From Solibacillus sp. FSL R7-0668 (GTDB lineage: Bacteria > Bacillota > Bacilli > Bacillales_A > Planococcaceae), in the NCBI RefSeq assembly GCF_038006205.1, contig NZ_JBBOUU010000001.1, forward strand, positions 3,040,001 through 3,104,000: a stretch of DNA of 64,000 nucleotides. Reading direction: 5' to 3'. Position 1 is the first letter of the stretch. Every line of letters begins with the position of its first letter. A program made the position numbers and the translations under genes. The notes beneath the pieces are model-generated. The model made no database searches and was not told the DNA's origin. It saw nothing but the letters and a program-made list of their open reading frames with translations. Below are positions 1 through 7,500 of this stretch, piece by piece.

Positions 1-85
1 TACCGATATTTGCTAAATGTGCTGCAATACCTGAACCCATAACCCCTGAACCTAAAACCGCTACTTTTTGAATGTTGTAAGACAC
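1..85 (-). CDS. fadN: 3-hydroxyacyl-CoA dehydrogenase, N-terminal part (FadN-like)
   Basis: Only the first 28 codons lie in the window; the rest is off the left edge. The reading frame starts at a GTG (83-85) preceded by an AAGGGGGAAG ribosome site. The protein opens with a short lead-in and then the Rossmann motif GSGVMGSGIAAHLANIG, the NAD-binding loop of the FadN/FadB family. FadN-type enzymes oxidise 3-hydroxyacyl-CoA in beta-oxidation, usually with FadA and FadE encoded next. A perfect FadR-type operator sits just upstream (108-125), which supports both identity and regulation. Confidence is limited only by the short visible length. Confidence 0.8.
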   Translation of the reverse strand, partial: MSYNIQKVAVLGSGVMGSGIAAHLANIG

Positions 86-107
86 GAGCACTTCCCCCTT
101 CTTCCTT

Positions 108-125
108 TGAATGAACAATCATTCA
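108..125 (-). promoter_or_regulatory. FadR-type operator
   Basis: TGAATGAACAATCATTCA is a perfect inverted repeat: 7-bp arms TGAATGA/TCATTCA around ACAA. It matches the Bacillus FadR (YsiA) box as I recall it. It lies 23-40 bp upstream of the fadN-like start, where a TetR-type repressor released by acyl-CoA would block transcription. Confidence 0.75.
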
Positions 126-327
126 TTTTGAGATGAAAAAAAAACTTCAAACAGCTTTTCTGTTCTTAGTGTAGATTATTTTGACAATTTGCGCAATAAT
201 TTTCTCGTAAATTTATATAAAATTATTATTCTTAAATTTTTTTGATTGTTTGTCTATGTTTCAAAGTTCAATTACTTTTCGTAATCGACTGGTTTCGTGT
301 ACAATGGCATAAAGGAGCGTGAATATA

Positions 328-645
328 ATGCAAGAAATTACAACAATTGAACAGTTTACTGAATTAACAACTACAGACAAAGCGGTTATCGTGAAGTTTT
401 TCGCTGGCTGGTGCCCGGACTGCACACGTATGGATATGTTTATCGATCCAATTATTGAAGAATACAACCAATATGACTGGTACTCACTAAACCGTGATAA
501 CTTCCCCGATTTAGCAGAGAAATATCAAGTCATGGGTATTCCATCATTATTAATCTTCAAAAACGGTGAAAAATTAGCTCACTTACATAGTGCTAATGCA
601 AAATCACCTGCACAAGTTGAAGAATTCTTAAACGCACAAGCGTAA
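328..645 (+). CDS. Thioredoxin-family protein (YtpP-like)
   Basis: A 105-residue single-domain thioredoxin fold. It has the redox motif WCPDC (CxxC) near residue 28, and a GIPSLLIF segment containing the cis-proline that normally faces the active site. Length and motif match the Bacillus YtpP group of small cytoplasmic thioredoxin-like proteins; its partner is unknown. The ATG at 328 is chosen because AAAGGAG (311-317) lies 10 bp upstream; an in-frame GTG at 319 is only 1 bp from that site. It is monocistronic, ending at a strong terminator. Oxidoreductase activity is inferred from the CxxC motif. Confidence 0.85.
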   Translation: MQEITTIEQFTELTTTDKAVIVKFFAGWCPDCTRMDMFIDPIIEEYNQYDWYSLNRDNFPDLAEKYQVMGIPSLLIFKNGEKLAHLHSANAKSPAQVEEFLNAQA

Positions 646-650
646 TAAAG

Positions 651-690
651 GACGAACGAGGCATGCAGTAGCTTCGTTCGTTTTTTTTAT
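651..690 (+). terminator. Rho-independent terminator of the thioredoxin-like gene
   Basis: The stem ACGAACGAGGC / GCTTCGTTCGT has one G-U pair and an 8-nt loop, followed by a run of T. Confidence 0.85.
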
Positions 691-703
691 GGGAATAAAA
701 CGA

Positions 704-735
704 AAAGCCTACCCCAAAATTTTAGGTAGGCTTCG
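704..735. terminator. Hairpin between convergent genes
   Basis: Perfect 9-bp stem AAGCCTACC (705-713) / GGTAGGCTT (725-733). T-rich DNA follows on both strands, more so when read leftwards, so it could end transcripts arriving from the anti-sigma gene. Confidence 0.55.
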
Positions 736-809
736 TTTTGAGTTGGTGGTCTGGGACAATTCCCTTCCCGTTTTATCTGTGCGTTGTTGAGATAGTGATG
801 TGCAGGGTT

Positions 810-929
810 ATTTGCGACTTTAGAATTTTATTTGCGATTTCGCGTGGATATTTGCGATTTTCACAGTTTATTTGCGAAATTTTTGAGTTATTTGCGATTT
901 TTAAAATATATTTGCGAACTCCCAAAAAC
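810..929. repeat. 20-bp-periodic ATTTGCGA repeat element, copy 1 (6 units)
   Basis: The core ATTTGCGA occurs at 810, 830, 850, 870, 890 and 910: six copies at exactly 20-bp spacing. The bases after the core run C, T, T, A, T, A (GAC, GAT, GAT, GAA, GAT, GAA). The last unit ends in GAACTCCCAAAAAC. A second element at 52328-52427 repeats the same unit order with one unit fewer. A 20-bp period is not a multiple of 3, so it does not encode a repeated peptide. It lies between the 3' ends of convergent genes. Function unknown; possibly a protein-binding array or a dispersed repeat family. Confidence 0.85.
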
Positions 930-968
930 CCCCACCATTTCCCCAGTAAAATCATATACAACCCCAGC

Positions 969-2396
969 TTACGGTAAATCCTCAAACTTCACAGATGTCG
1001 TATATTCAATCCCCTTTTCATCCTGCAAGATGCGTGGTGCGGTGCGTGTTAATGTCCAGCTAAAGCCGTCATCCCCGGTAATGAAATACTGATCCCCCTC
1101 TGTTTCGATTTGGATATTGGTATAGGTTTTTTCGACTAATTCGAATGTATTTGTTCTCCCCCTATAATAAATCGTATCCCCATCAAAAATATACATTAGT
1201 TGATCATTATAACGGTTCGTTAACGACATATTCTTCAAATGCTCCGGCTTGGCTTCGAGCAGATTGATTGTGCGGTAATCCGTTAGCCTATCAGCCGAGG
1301 TAAATTCATAATACGTAGAAATTTGTCTCAAATCTTCAGTATACTTCACAAGTAAATGCTGACCAATTGCTTCCGTATGATAAAATGCCGAGGAATTAGT
1401 AAGATCTGCATGCTCAAAAACATTGGCATACATCAGCTGCCCTTGCTCAATGGTAATGACTTTTGGCTCGTCACCACCAAATAAAAAGGTTGGCGCCTCA
1501 TGATAATCTGTCGAATACAGCGTCACTCCTGGATATTTAAGCTGCCCTGTTACCAGTTGATACTCTCCTGTTTGATTATGATAAATAAAGGTTGTTTCGA
1601 GCGTTTTACTATCAATCAAATAATATCGGCCATCTCCGCCAAAATTAAATTGTGTTGGTTCATTACTGACAATATTCAAATCAAAGCGCTCGCCACTTGG
1701 TGTTTCAAATACTCGCCAAATGCCAGCGTCTGTCGGAATTTGATAGAGGGTATGGTCATTATTCGTTTGGATTTCCGCTTCACGCAGATCAAGTTCTAAA
1801 TTTAAAATGATGGGTGCATTTGGCGCTACTCGATATTCAAAGACAAACTCTTTCGGAAGCGCTACATCCTCTACATAACGCTCCAGCGGCTGTAACATAT
1901 CAAGCTCGATTTTTTCAGTTTTTTTATGAATAACGAGCGTATCTAAAAATGCTGCTCCATTTAAATCTGGGAGCTTCATAACAATGGTCATTTGCTCCTT
2001 CTCGTCAATTGTTCGCATCACCTGAAGTTGCTTCGTTAAATCATAATTATTATAGCGAGAAAGCACATCTTCACTATCCATGACGGTCATTTTAGTTAAC
2101 TCTTCACTGTCCCTTTGTAATATTGCACTATAAAATTCTGAAACAAGGCGCTGGTATTTTTCAGTTAAATTGGGTGCTTCAACATCCACAGCAGATTGTT
2201 CGTTTTGCTGTGGTGTAAAATACAGCACCGCCCCAATCGCAAGCATCATGACGACTACAAGTGCTGGCTGCAAAAATGGGATCGGCTTTTTACGACGGTT
2301 TTTGCCATGCAACACCTTTTGCACAAAGGCTTCATTCATCATTGGTTCCTTACTAATCGTTTCATCAATAGCTTTTTTCATTTGAGAACTCGTCAT
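969..2396 (-). CDS. Putative membrane-anchored anti-sigma factor
   Basis: A 475-residue protein overlapping the 3' end of the ECF sigma gene by 32 bp, the usual arrangement for a cognate anti-sigma factor. It has a short charged cytoplasmic N-terminus of about 45 residues, one hydrophobic segment (about residues 45-65, LQPALVVVMMLAIGAVLYF), and a large extracytoplasmic part of about 400 residues rich in beta-type sequence, which I do not recognise. The ATG at 2396 has AGGAGG 8 bp upstream; a GTG at 2405 overlaps that site. Expected role: hold the sigma factor at the membrane until a surface signal arrives. This role comes from gene order and topology, not from a named domain. Confidence 0.65.
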   Translation of the reverse strand: MTSSQMKKAIDETISKEPMMNEAFVQKVLHGKNRRKKPIPFLQPALVVVMMLAIGAVLYFTPQQNEQSAVDVEAPNLTEKYQRLVSEFYSAILQRDSEELTKMTVMDSEDVLSRYNNYDLTKQLQVMRTIDEKEQMTIVMKLPDLNGAAFLDTLVIHKKTEKIELDMLQPLERYVEDVALPKEFVFEYRVAPNAPIILNLELDLREAEIQTNNDHTLYQIPTDAGIWRVFETPSGERFDLNIVSNEPTQFNFGGDGRYYLIDSKTLETTFIYHNQTGEYQLVTGQLKYPGVTLYSTDYHEAPTFLFGGDEPKVITIEQGQLMYANVFEHADLTNSSAFYHTEAIGQHLLVKYTEDLRQISTYYEFTSADRLTDYRTINLLEAKPEHLKNMSLTNRYNDQLMYIFDGDTIYYRGRTNTFELVEKTYTNIQIETEGDQYFITGDDGFSWTLTRTAPRILQDEKGIEYTTSVKFEDLP

Positions 2397-2889
2397 CCCA
2401 CGCACCTCCTTCTAGCGTTTGCTTTAGTTTTTCTCGTCCGCGCCTTAGCCTTGTTTTCACCGTATTATCTGAACAAGCGAGCAAGTCCGCAATTTCTTCA
2501 ATTTTTAGCTCTTTATAATAGTATAAAATAATGGCTTCTCGGTACTTCATCGGCAAATTGAGCACAGCCTCACCTAATAAACGATTTTCGGTTAAAACGA
2601 GTACTTCCTGCTCTGCAGATTTCGTTCCTTTAAAAATTTGCTGAATTTTTTCTATAAGAATGGTATTTTTGTAGCTCCAACTGCGTAAGTAATCATAGCT
2701 ACGATTTATGGTCATGCGGAATAAATACGTACGGTAACTGGCTTCTCCACGAAATTTTTCCTGCTGCTCAAAGGCTTTCAGTAGCACATCCTGTACGATA
2801 TCTTCTGCCGCCTGTTGATTTTTCACATATGTATAAGCAAGGCGCAGTAACTCTTCACCATGTGTTCGAATCAATTGCTCTAGCTGCAT
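2365..2889 (-). CDS. ECF-type RNA polymerase sigma factor
   Basis: A 174-residue sigma-70 family protein with only regions 2 and 4. Region 2 spans about residues 5-75 (AYTYVKNQQAAEDIVQDVLLKAF, then the YLFRMTINRSYDYLR helix). Region 4 spans about residues 112-162 (LPMKYREAIILYYYKELKIEEIADLL and a CSDNTVKTRLRRGREKL recognition helix). Both are typical of group 4 (ECF) sigmas such as SigM, SigV and SigW. Start ATG 2889 follows AAAGGTGG. Upstream is a good ECF promoter (TGAAAC-17-CGTCTA), suggesting autoregulation. The next gene, overlapping, is the likely anti-sigma. Exact subgroup not assigned. Confidence 0.92.
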   Translation of the reverse strand: MQLEQLIRTHGEELLRLAYTYVKNQQAAEDIVQDVLLKAFEQQEKFRGEASYRTYLFRMTINRSYDYLRSWSYKNTILIEKIQQIFKGTKSAEQEVLVLTENRLLGEAVLNLPMKYREAIILYYYKELKIEEIADLLACSDNTVKTRLRRGREKLKQTLEGGAWDDEFSNEKSY

Positions 2890-2919
2890 TGTGTCACCAC
2901 CTTTCAATTCGTTAGCCGT

Positions 2920-2948
2920 TAGACGGAGTGCCCTTCGAAATAGTTTCA
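2920..2948 (-). promoter_or_regulatory. ECF-type promoter of the sigma/anti-sigma operon
   Basis: On the minus strand: -35 TGAAAC (2943-2948), a 17-bp spacer, then -10 CGTCTA (2920-2925). This is the pattern of Bacillus SigM/SigW/SigV promoters. It lies about 25 bp upstream of the sigma start codon, implying positive autoregulation. It sits back to back with a sigma-B-type promoter at 2953-2976. Confidence 0.7.
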
Positions 2949-2952
2949 ATTG

Positions 2953-2976
2953 GTTTAAATTTTTTTGTTCGGGTAT
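2953..2976 (+). promoter_or_regulatory. Sigma-B-type promoter of the C39-like gene
   Basis: GTTTAA (2953-2958), a 12-bp spacer, GGGTAT (2971-2976): a full match to the general-stress sigma-B consensus. It lies about 35 bp upstream of the start codon at 3010. A TATAAT at 2987-2992 is too close to the ribosome site to serve as the main -10. Confidence 0.65.
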
Positions 2977-3009
2977 ATGATAACCTTATAATACTAGGGA
3001 GGTGCTTGT

Positions 3010-3540
3010 ATGCGAGTACTACTAAATGTAAACGGACGGTCCCAATATAGTGCAGAGATTCGACCGGAGTTTCAAAACTCTGCATGCGGACCAACGACAG
3101 CGCATGTCATTTTAACTTATTTATGCCAAAAGAACGATGCCGTGCTCACACATGATATTAATGAATTGTATACATTGCTCGGTGGTACAAAAATTGGGCT
3201 TTTTAAATGGCGCATGATTCGTAATTTACGTAAGCTGCTTGGCGAGAATTGGTGTGTGGAGGAATGCACCTTAACACAGGCCATCGAGCAACTACGCGAA
3301 GGCAATCCTGTGGCGATGCGCTTTGATGTTTATTTTTCAGGGCAGTTTTTATCCAAACATAAGCCGCTTTATAACTACCATTGGGTACCCCTCATTGGCT
3401 ACGAAATTAAAGACAGCGAACTATACTTGACAATTCATGATAATGGAGGTCGCAATCGCGATAGCCAAGTGCGCTCCTTTAAATATGATGACAATCGTAA
3501 AGTATTAAACTTCATCAAAGTCGCACCAAAACAGCGTTAG
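3010..3540 (+). CDS. C39-like cysteine peptidase family protein
   Basis: A 176-residue protein with a papain-like C39 layout: Cys26 in SACGPTTAHVIL, His124 in YHWVPLIGYE and Asp144 in TIHDNGG form a plausible catalytic triad. The domain fills the whole protein. There is no signal peptide and no ABC transporter domain, unlike bacteriocin-processing C39 proteins, so it should be cytoplasmic; its substrate is unknown. Start ATG 3010 follows GGGAGGTG. It is monocistronic, with a sigma-B-type promoter upstream and a terminator that overlaps its stop codon. It diverges from the ECF sigma operon. Confidence 0.75.
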   Translation: MRVLLNVNGRSQYSAEIRPEFQNSACGPTTAHVILTYLCQKNDAVLTHDINELYTLLGGTKIGLFKWRMIRNLRKLLGENWCVEECTLTQAIEQLREGNPVAMRFDVYFSGQFLSKHKPLYNYHWVPLIGYEIKDSELYLTIHDNGGRNRDSQVRSFKYDDNRKVLNFIKVAPKQR

Positions 3541-3565
3541 CTCTCTAGCTAGCGCTGTTTTTTTA
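3530..3565 (+). terminator. Terminator overlapping the stop of the C39-like gene
   Basis: A 13-bp stem (3530-3542 with 3547-3559, one G-U pair), loop CTCT, then seven T. The TAG stop (3538-3540) is inside the left arm. Confidence 0.9.
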
Positions 3566-3666
3566 ATATGAATTTTTTATGATGACGTGTTAACTTCTGA
3601 GACATATAATCATTTTCAAAAAACCACCATTCCCTCTGATGTAAATGCCGTGATAATTCATCAAAT

Positions 3667-3696
3667 TGTATAACTACTCAATTTATGGCAATACTT
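3667..3696 (+). promoter_or_regulatory. Possible sigma-G promoter of the germination operon
   Basis: TGTATA (3667-3672), 17 bp, AATACTT (3690-3696) resembles the forespore sigma-G consensus (TGAATA / CATACTA). TGATGA-17-CATATAA at 3580-3609 is an equally imperfect alternative. Germinant-receptor operons are normally sigma-G controlled, so one of the two is likely. Confidence 0.35.
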
Positions 3697-3760
3697 CATG
3701 CTAAGAGGACTAATAACCTTCTATTATCATTTACTAGAGAAAAAGTGCGAGGAAATCCCT

Positions 3761-4858
3761 ATGAAATCAATTGGTAAAATTAGTGTCCTTCATATTGTTT
3801 TTTTATCGATGACAGTGATAGGCTTGAAAAATCATGTGACGATCATTCCTTCATTATTAAACGGCGCTGGACGTGATTCATGGATGTCGGTCATTTTAGC
3901 TGCGCTCATCACAATTCCATGGCTATTCATCATTATTTATATTCAAAAGCAGCTTCAATCTGATTCCGTTCGTATGCGTCTGCTTGAAAATTACCCGAGA
4001 ATTGGCAATGTCATCATCTATATCATTGTTTTTTACTTATTATTAATGGCAGCCTTCACGATGCGCGAAACATTACAATGGGTGTCAACAACTTTCTTGA
4101 TTGAAACACCAGTTCTCCTGCTATTTTTCTTCTTTTCAATTGTTTGTATTTTATTAGCCGTATCTTCTGTATACAGTCTTACAATGGCCAATGTCATTGT
4201 TCTATTTGGTGTCGTTATTTTTGGTTTTTTCGTTGCCTTTGTCAATATGCAAATAAAAGACTATAAATTATTACTGCCATTTTTTGAGCATGGCTTTACG
4301 CCAATAATTAAAACGATACTGTATCCCGTTTCTGGCTATTTTGAACTACTCTTACTTTTATTTATTCAGCAGCATTTCAAGAAAAAATTAAACTTTAAGC
4401 ATTTACTCATTATACTTTTCATTCTTCTTGGCTTAACGATTGGTCCATTGGTAGGGGCCATTACAGAATTTGGTCCAACAGAGGCTGCCAAACAACGCTA
4501 TCCCGCATTTGAAGAATGGCGGATCGCAAAAATTGGTAGCTTTATTTCGCATATGGATTTCTTTTCAATATACCAATGGCTAACAGGTACGTTTATACGC
4601 GTTGGCTTTTTGCTATTTATTTCAATTGAACTACTCGGGATGACAGGTCAAAAAAAGCGGATTTGGGAAACTGTTGCACCCGCGTTTATTTTTTTATCAT
4701 TGCCACTGTTTTTAATAAATGACAGTATATTTATCGAAATTAAAGGGAAGTATTTTTTAGTAAGTACATCTTTGTTCTTTTTCATTTTAGCATTTTTATT
4801 CCTGTTCCTTTTACGAAAGAGATCAAACAATAAGGTGGATCGCCATGCATCAAATTGA
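3761..4858 (+). CDS. Spore germination permease, GerAB family
   Basis: A 365-residue polytopic membrane protein with about ten hydrophobic helices. The N-terminal pattern KISVLHIVFLSMTVIG is typical of the amino-acid-permease-like B subunit of germinant receptors in the spore inner membrane. Start ATG 3761 is preceded by GAGGAAA and gives the usual family length. It is the first gene of a three-gene operon and overlaps the A-subunit gene by 14 bp. The order here is B-A-C instead of the common A-B-C. Germinant specificity cannot be read from sequence. Confidence 0.88.
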   Translation: MKSIGKISVLHIVFLSMTVIGLKNHVTIIPSLLNGAGRDSWMSVILAALITIPWLFIIIYIQKQLQSDSVRMRLLENYPRIGNVIIYIIVFYLLLMAAFTMRETLQWVSTTFLIETPVLLLFFFFSIVCILLAVSSVYSLTMANVIVLFGVVIFGFFVAFVNMQIKDYKLLLPFFEHGFTPIIKTILYPVSGYFELLLLLFIQQHFKKKLNFKHLLIILFILLGLTIGPLVGAITEFGPTEAAKQRYPAFEEWRIAKIGSFISHMDFFSIYQWLTGTFIRVGFLLFISIELLGMTGQKKRIWETVAPAFIFLSLPLFLINDSIFIEIKGKYFLVSTSLFFFILAFLFLFLLRKRSNNKVDRHASN

Positions 4859-6281
4859 TACAAACTCGTTAAAAGAGCAATTTAAACATTGTCAGGATAT
4901 TCACTTTCAAACGTATTTATTTCAAGCAACTAATGTAACCCTTATCACTTGTGAGGCAATGATAGACAAGTATTCACTAAATGAAATTATTGTACCGAGA
5001 CTTCAAACAATTTGTAGTGACCCAGATACGCAGTTAACAGAGGATTTACTATTACAAAATTTATATCTCCCTGATTTACAACAAATTACAGATTTAAATG
5101 ATGCGGTATCAAATGTATTTGGAGGCTTTGTCCTCATCTATGTGGAAAAGCTCCAAACCCTATTTGCAAGTAATATTGAAAAAAAACCAAATCGAAGCCC
5201 AGAAGAAACTAAATTAGAAGTTCAAATAAAAGGGCCTCGAGACAACTTTATTGAAGATTTAGCTACTAATATTGCGCTCATTCGTAAGCGACTCCCTACG
5301 AATTCACTAGCAGTAGAAAAGCTAACGATTGGGGAACGCTCGAAAACGAAATTGGCTATTCTTTATTTTCAAGATATCGCGGATTTAGCAATATTAAAGG
5401 AAATCAAACAGGATTTGCAATCTGTTCACACGGATGTGCTATTAAGCAGCGAGTCGCTAATGGAGCGTTTTCATAAACAATCGTATTTTGTACCCCTTAA
5501 CGATACAACAGGGCGTCCAGATTTTGCAGTTATGTCACTTTCAGCGGGACGTTTCGTCATTCTTGTTGATGGTGTATCTTATGCGGTCATTACACCGATT
5601 AATTTATTAATGCTCTTAAAAGCCGGTGAAGATATCGATTATCCTGCAGTAACAACCTCTATCGAACGAGTGCTGCGAATTTTTAGTATTCTCATTGCTT
5701 TACTTTTACCTGCTTTTTGGCTTGCGTTAACGACCTTTCATCAAGAGCAAATCCCGTTTCCATTGCTTGCTACAATCGTTCAAGCGAATACTGGATTACC
5801 GCTCCCTTCAGCTATTGAAATGCTTGGTATGTTGTTCATGTTTGAGTTGTTTCGAGAAGCTGGGTTGCGCCTCCCTAGTGTACTTGGTGGGTCAATTAGT
5901 GTCGTTGGGGGACTTATTATTGGAGATGCCGCAATACGATCAGGTATAACAAGCCCTGCGATGATTGTTGTCATTGCGATTTCAACCATTGCAACCTTTA
6001 CACTTGTCAATCAATCGCTTGTCACAACGGTCAGTATGATACGAGTTTGCTTTATTATCGCAACTTCTATTTTTGGTTTATTTGGCTTATTTTTATCAAT
6101 TTATTTAGTTATTCTTTATTTAGCGAATTTGCGCGTTTACGGTGTGCCTTATCTCAACTTTACCGCAAATTTATCTTGGGCAAACTTAAAAGTATCTTTA
6201 TTCCGTCCACCGTTAAAATTTTATAAAAAGCGTACAGACATGAACACGCTTCAAGATAAAACGAAGGAGGGGGACTCTTGA
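4845..6281 (+). CDS. Spore germination protein, GerAA family
   Basis: A 478-residue A subunit of a germinant receptor. A soluble N-terminal region (about residues 1-270) includes the family-typical stretches PNRSPEETKLEVQIKGPRD and NIALIRKRLP. It is followed by a membrane region with the FWLALTTFHQEQIPFPLL and REAGLRLPSVLGGSISVVGG signatures. Start ATG 4845 follows AAGGTGG. It overlaps both neighbours (14 bp and 4 bp), so translation is probably coupled. It works with the B and C subunits to sense nutrients and trigger germination. Confidence 0.93.
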   Translation: MHQIDTNSLKEQFKHCQDIHFQTYLFQATNVTLITCEAMIDKYSLNEIIVPRLQTICSDPDTQLTEDLLLQNLYLPDLQQITDLNDAVSNVFGGFVLIYVEKLQTLFASNIEKKPNRSPEETKLEVQIKGPRDNFIEDLATNIALIRKRLPTNSLAVEKLTIGERSKTKLAILYFQDIADLAILKEIKQDLQSVHTDVLLSSESLMERFHKQSYFVPLNDTTGRPDFAVMSLSAGRFVILVDGVSYAVITPINLLMLLKAGEDIDYPAVTTSIERVLRIFSILIALLLPAFWLALTTFHQEQIPFPLLATIVQANTGLPLPSAIEMLGMLFMFELFREAGLRLPSVLGGSISVVGGLIIGDAAIRSGITSPAMIVVIAISTIATFTLVNQSLVTTVSMIRVCFIIATSIFGLFGLFLSIYLVILYLANLRVYGVPYLNFTANLSWANLKVSLFRPPLKFYKKRTDMNTLQDKTKEGDS

Positions 6282-7435
6282 AAAAGTTACTCCTCCTCCC
6301 ATTTATCCTTTTACTTTCTGGGTGCTGGGATACTAATCAGCCTGAGCGAATGTATTATCTGTATAGTATCGGAATTGATTTTCAGGATGATGAATATATT
6401 ATGTATGCACAAATTATCGATTTTACAAATATCGCCAAATCCGAACAACCAAATCCTGAAGCAACTCAAACAGAGGTTGGTATTGCTAGAGGTCGCACAT
6501 TTAATGAGGTTTTTTTTAATTTATATAAGACGATGGATGAACGATTATTTTTAGGTCAGTTGGAATATGTTGTATTTTCTGAAGATGCTATCAAAGCACA
6601 TAAAGGCAGCGCCATTGTCAATTCCTTTATTCGCTATCGAGAATTGCGTTATAAAACCTGGACCTATATTACGGACGAACCATTAGAAGAAATTATGCTT
6701 GCAACTCCCATTCTAAATAAGGCCATCACCTTATCAAAGGTAGCCGACCCTACTAGTTTATTCGGTCAATCTTCTTTAATTCAGCCTATCAGCTTTCGAG
6801 AAATTTTGATTAATGTGGATGAACCAAGTCATTCGGCCATCATTCCATTTCTTGAACTAAGTGATAACTGGTCAACAGAAAAAGGGGCAGATAGTGTATA
6901 TTCGATTAAATCTGTTTCTTTAGTAAACTCAAAGGACGGATATTTGGGACGATTAACAGGTGATGATGTTCGAGGGCTTCAATGGATGACAGATAAGACC
7001 AAAAGGGGAAATATTACAATTGAAATGGAGGGTTTTGCCGAGAAGTATGTAACAAATATCGTCGAAACGGTAAAACCGACAATTCGCCCTATTATTAATG
7101 ATGATTCGGTCCATTTTGAAATCGATGTAAAATGCGTTGTGAAAGGGATTGAATCTTTGAATAACGCACTTATGGCGGAATCCAAGAAAAAAATGGAGGA
7201 AGAAATAAAAAAGGAAATTGAAACGACCTATTTAGCCGCATTAAAGCTGAACGTGGATGTTTTCCGTCTATCCGAGGTTGTTTATCGAAAGCATAATAAA
7301 GCGTGGAAGAAATTCCATATAGACGGCACTGTACCACTAAATGAAAATTCAATTCGCTCCATTAACGTAGAAATTGTCAAAATGAATGGGGAACGTGTTA
7401 TATCAGATAATATTCAACAAGGACATGGGCAGTAA
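6278..7435 (+). CDS. Ger(x)C family spore germination lipoprotein
   Basis: A 385-residue lipoprotein: signal peptide with lipobox LLSGC at about residues 12-16, then the family hallmark WDTNQPER. The TTG start at 6278 overlaps the preceding stop (TTGA) and follows GGAGGGGG. The C-terminal part holds a charged alpha-helical stretch (KKKMEEEIKKEIETTY) as in other GerC proteins. It is the third and last gene of the receptor operon, followed by a hairpin. It should sit on the outer face of the spore inner membrane. Confidence 0.92.
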   Translation: MKKLLLLPFILLLSGCWDTNQPERMYYLYSIGIDFQDDEYIMYAQIIDFTNIAKSEQPNPEATQTEVGIARGRTFNEVFFNLYKTMDERLFLGQLEYVVFSEDAIKAHKGSAIVNSFIRYRELRYKTWTYITDEPLEEIMLATPILNKAITLSKVADPTSLFGQSSLIQPISFREILINVDEPSHSAIIPFLELSDNWSTEKGADSVYSIKSVSLVNSKDGYLGRLTGDDVRGLQWMTDKTKRGNITIEMEGFAEKYVTNIVETVKPTIRPIINDDSVHFEIDVKCVVKGIESLNNALMAESKKKMEEEIKKEIETTYLAALKLNVDVFRLSEVVYRKHNKAWKKFHIDGTVPLNENSIRSINVEIVKMNGERVISDNIQQGHGQ

Positions 7436-7451
7436 CTATAAACAGCAAAAC

Positions 7452-7483
7452 ATACAGCGCTCACTTATATAGTAGCGCTGTAT
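7452..7483. terminator. Bidirectional hairpin between the ger operon and exonuclease gene
   Basis: Perfect 10-bp stem ATACAGCGCT (7452-7461) / AGCGCTGTAT (7474-7483) between convergent genes. The T tract is weak on the plus strand and better on the minus strand. Confidence 0.6.
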
Positions 7484-7500
7484 GCTTGTTCTGTATTACC

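Noticed and set aside
300-305. TACAAT as -10 box of the thioredoxin-like gene
   Set aside because: It would start RNA inside the ribosome-binding site at 311-317; no -35 matches either.
810-929. CRISPR array
   Set aside because: The conserved core is only 8-9 bp with 11-12 bp fillers, units are 20 bp, and no cas gene is present.
738-1092. Small plus- and minus-strand reading frames across the first repeat element
   Set aside because: The 20-bp period rotates through the frames and no ribosome site precedes them; they are by-products of the AT-rich repeat.
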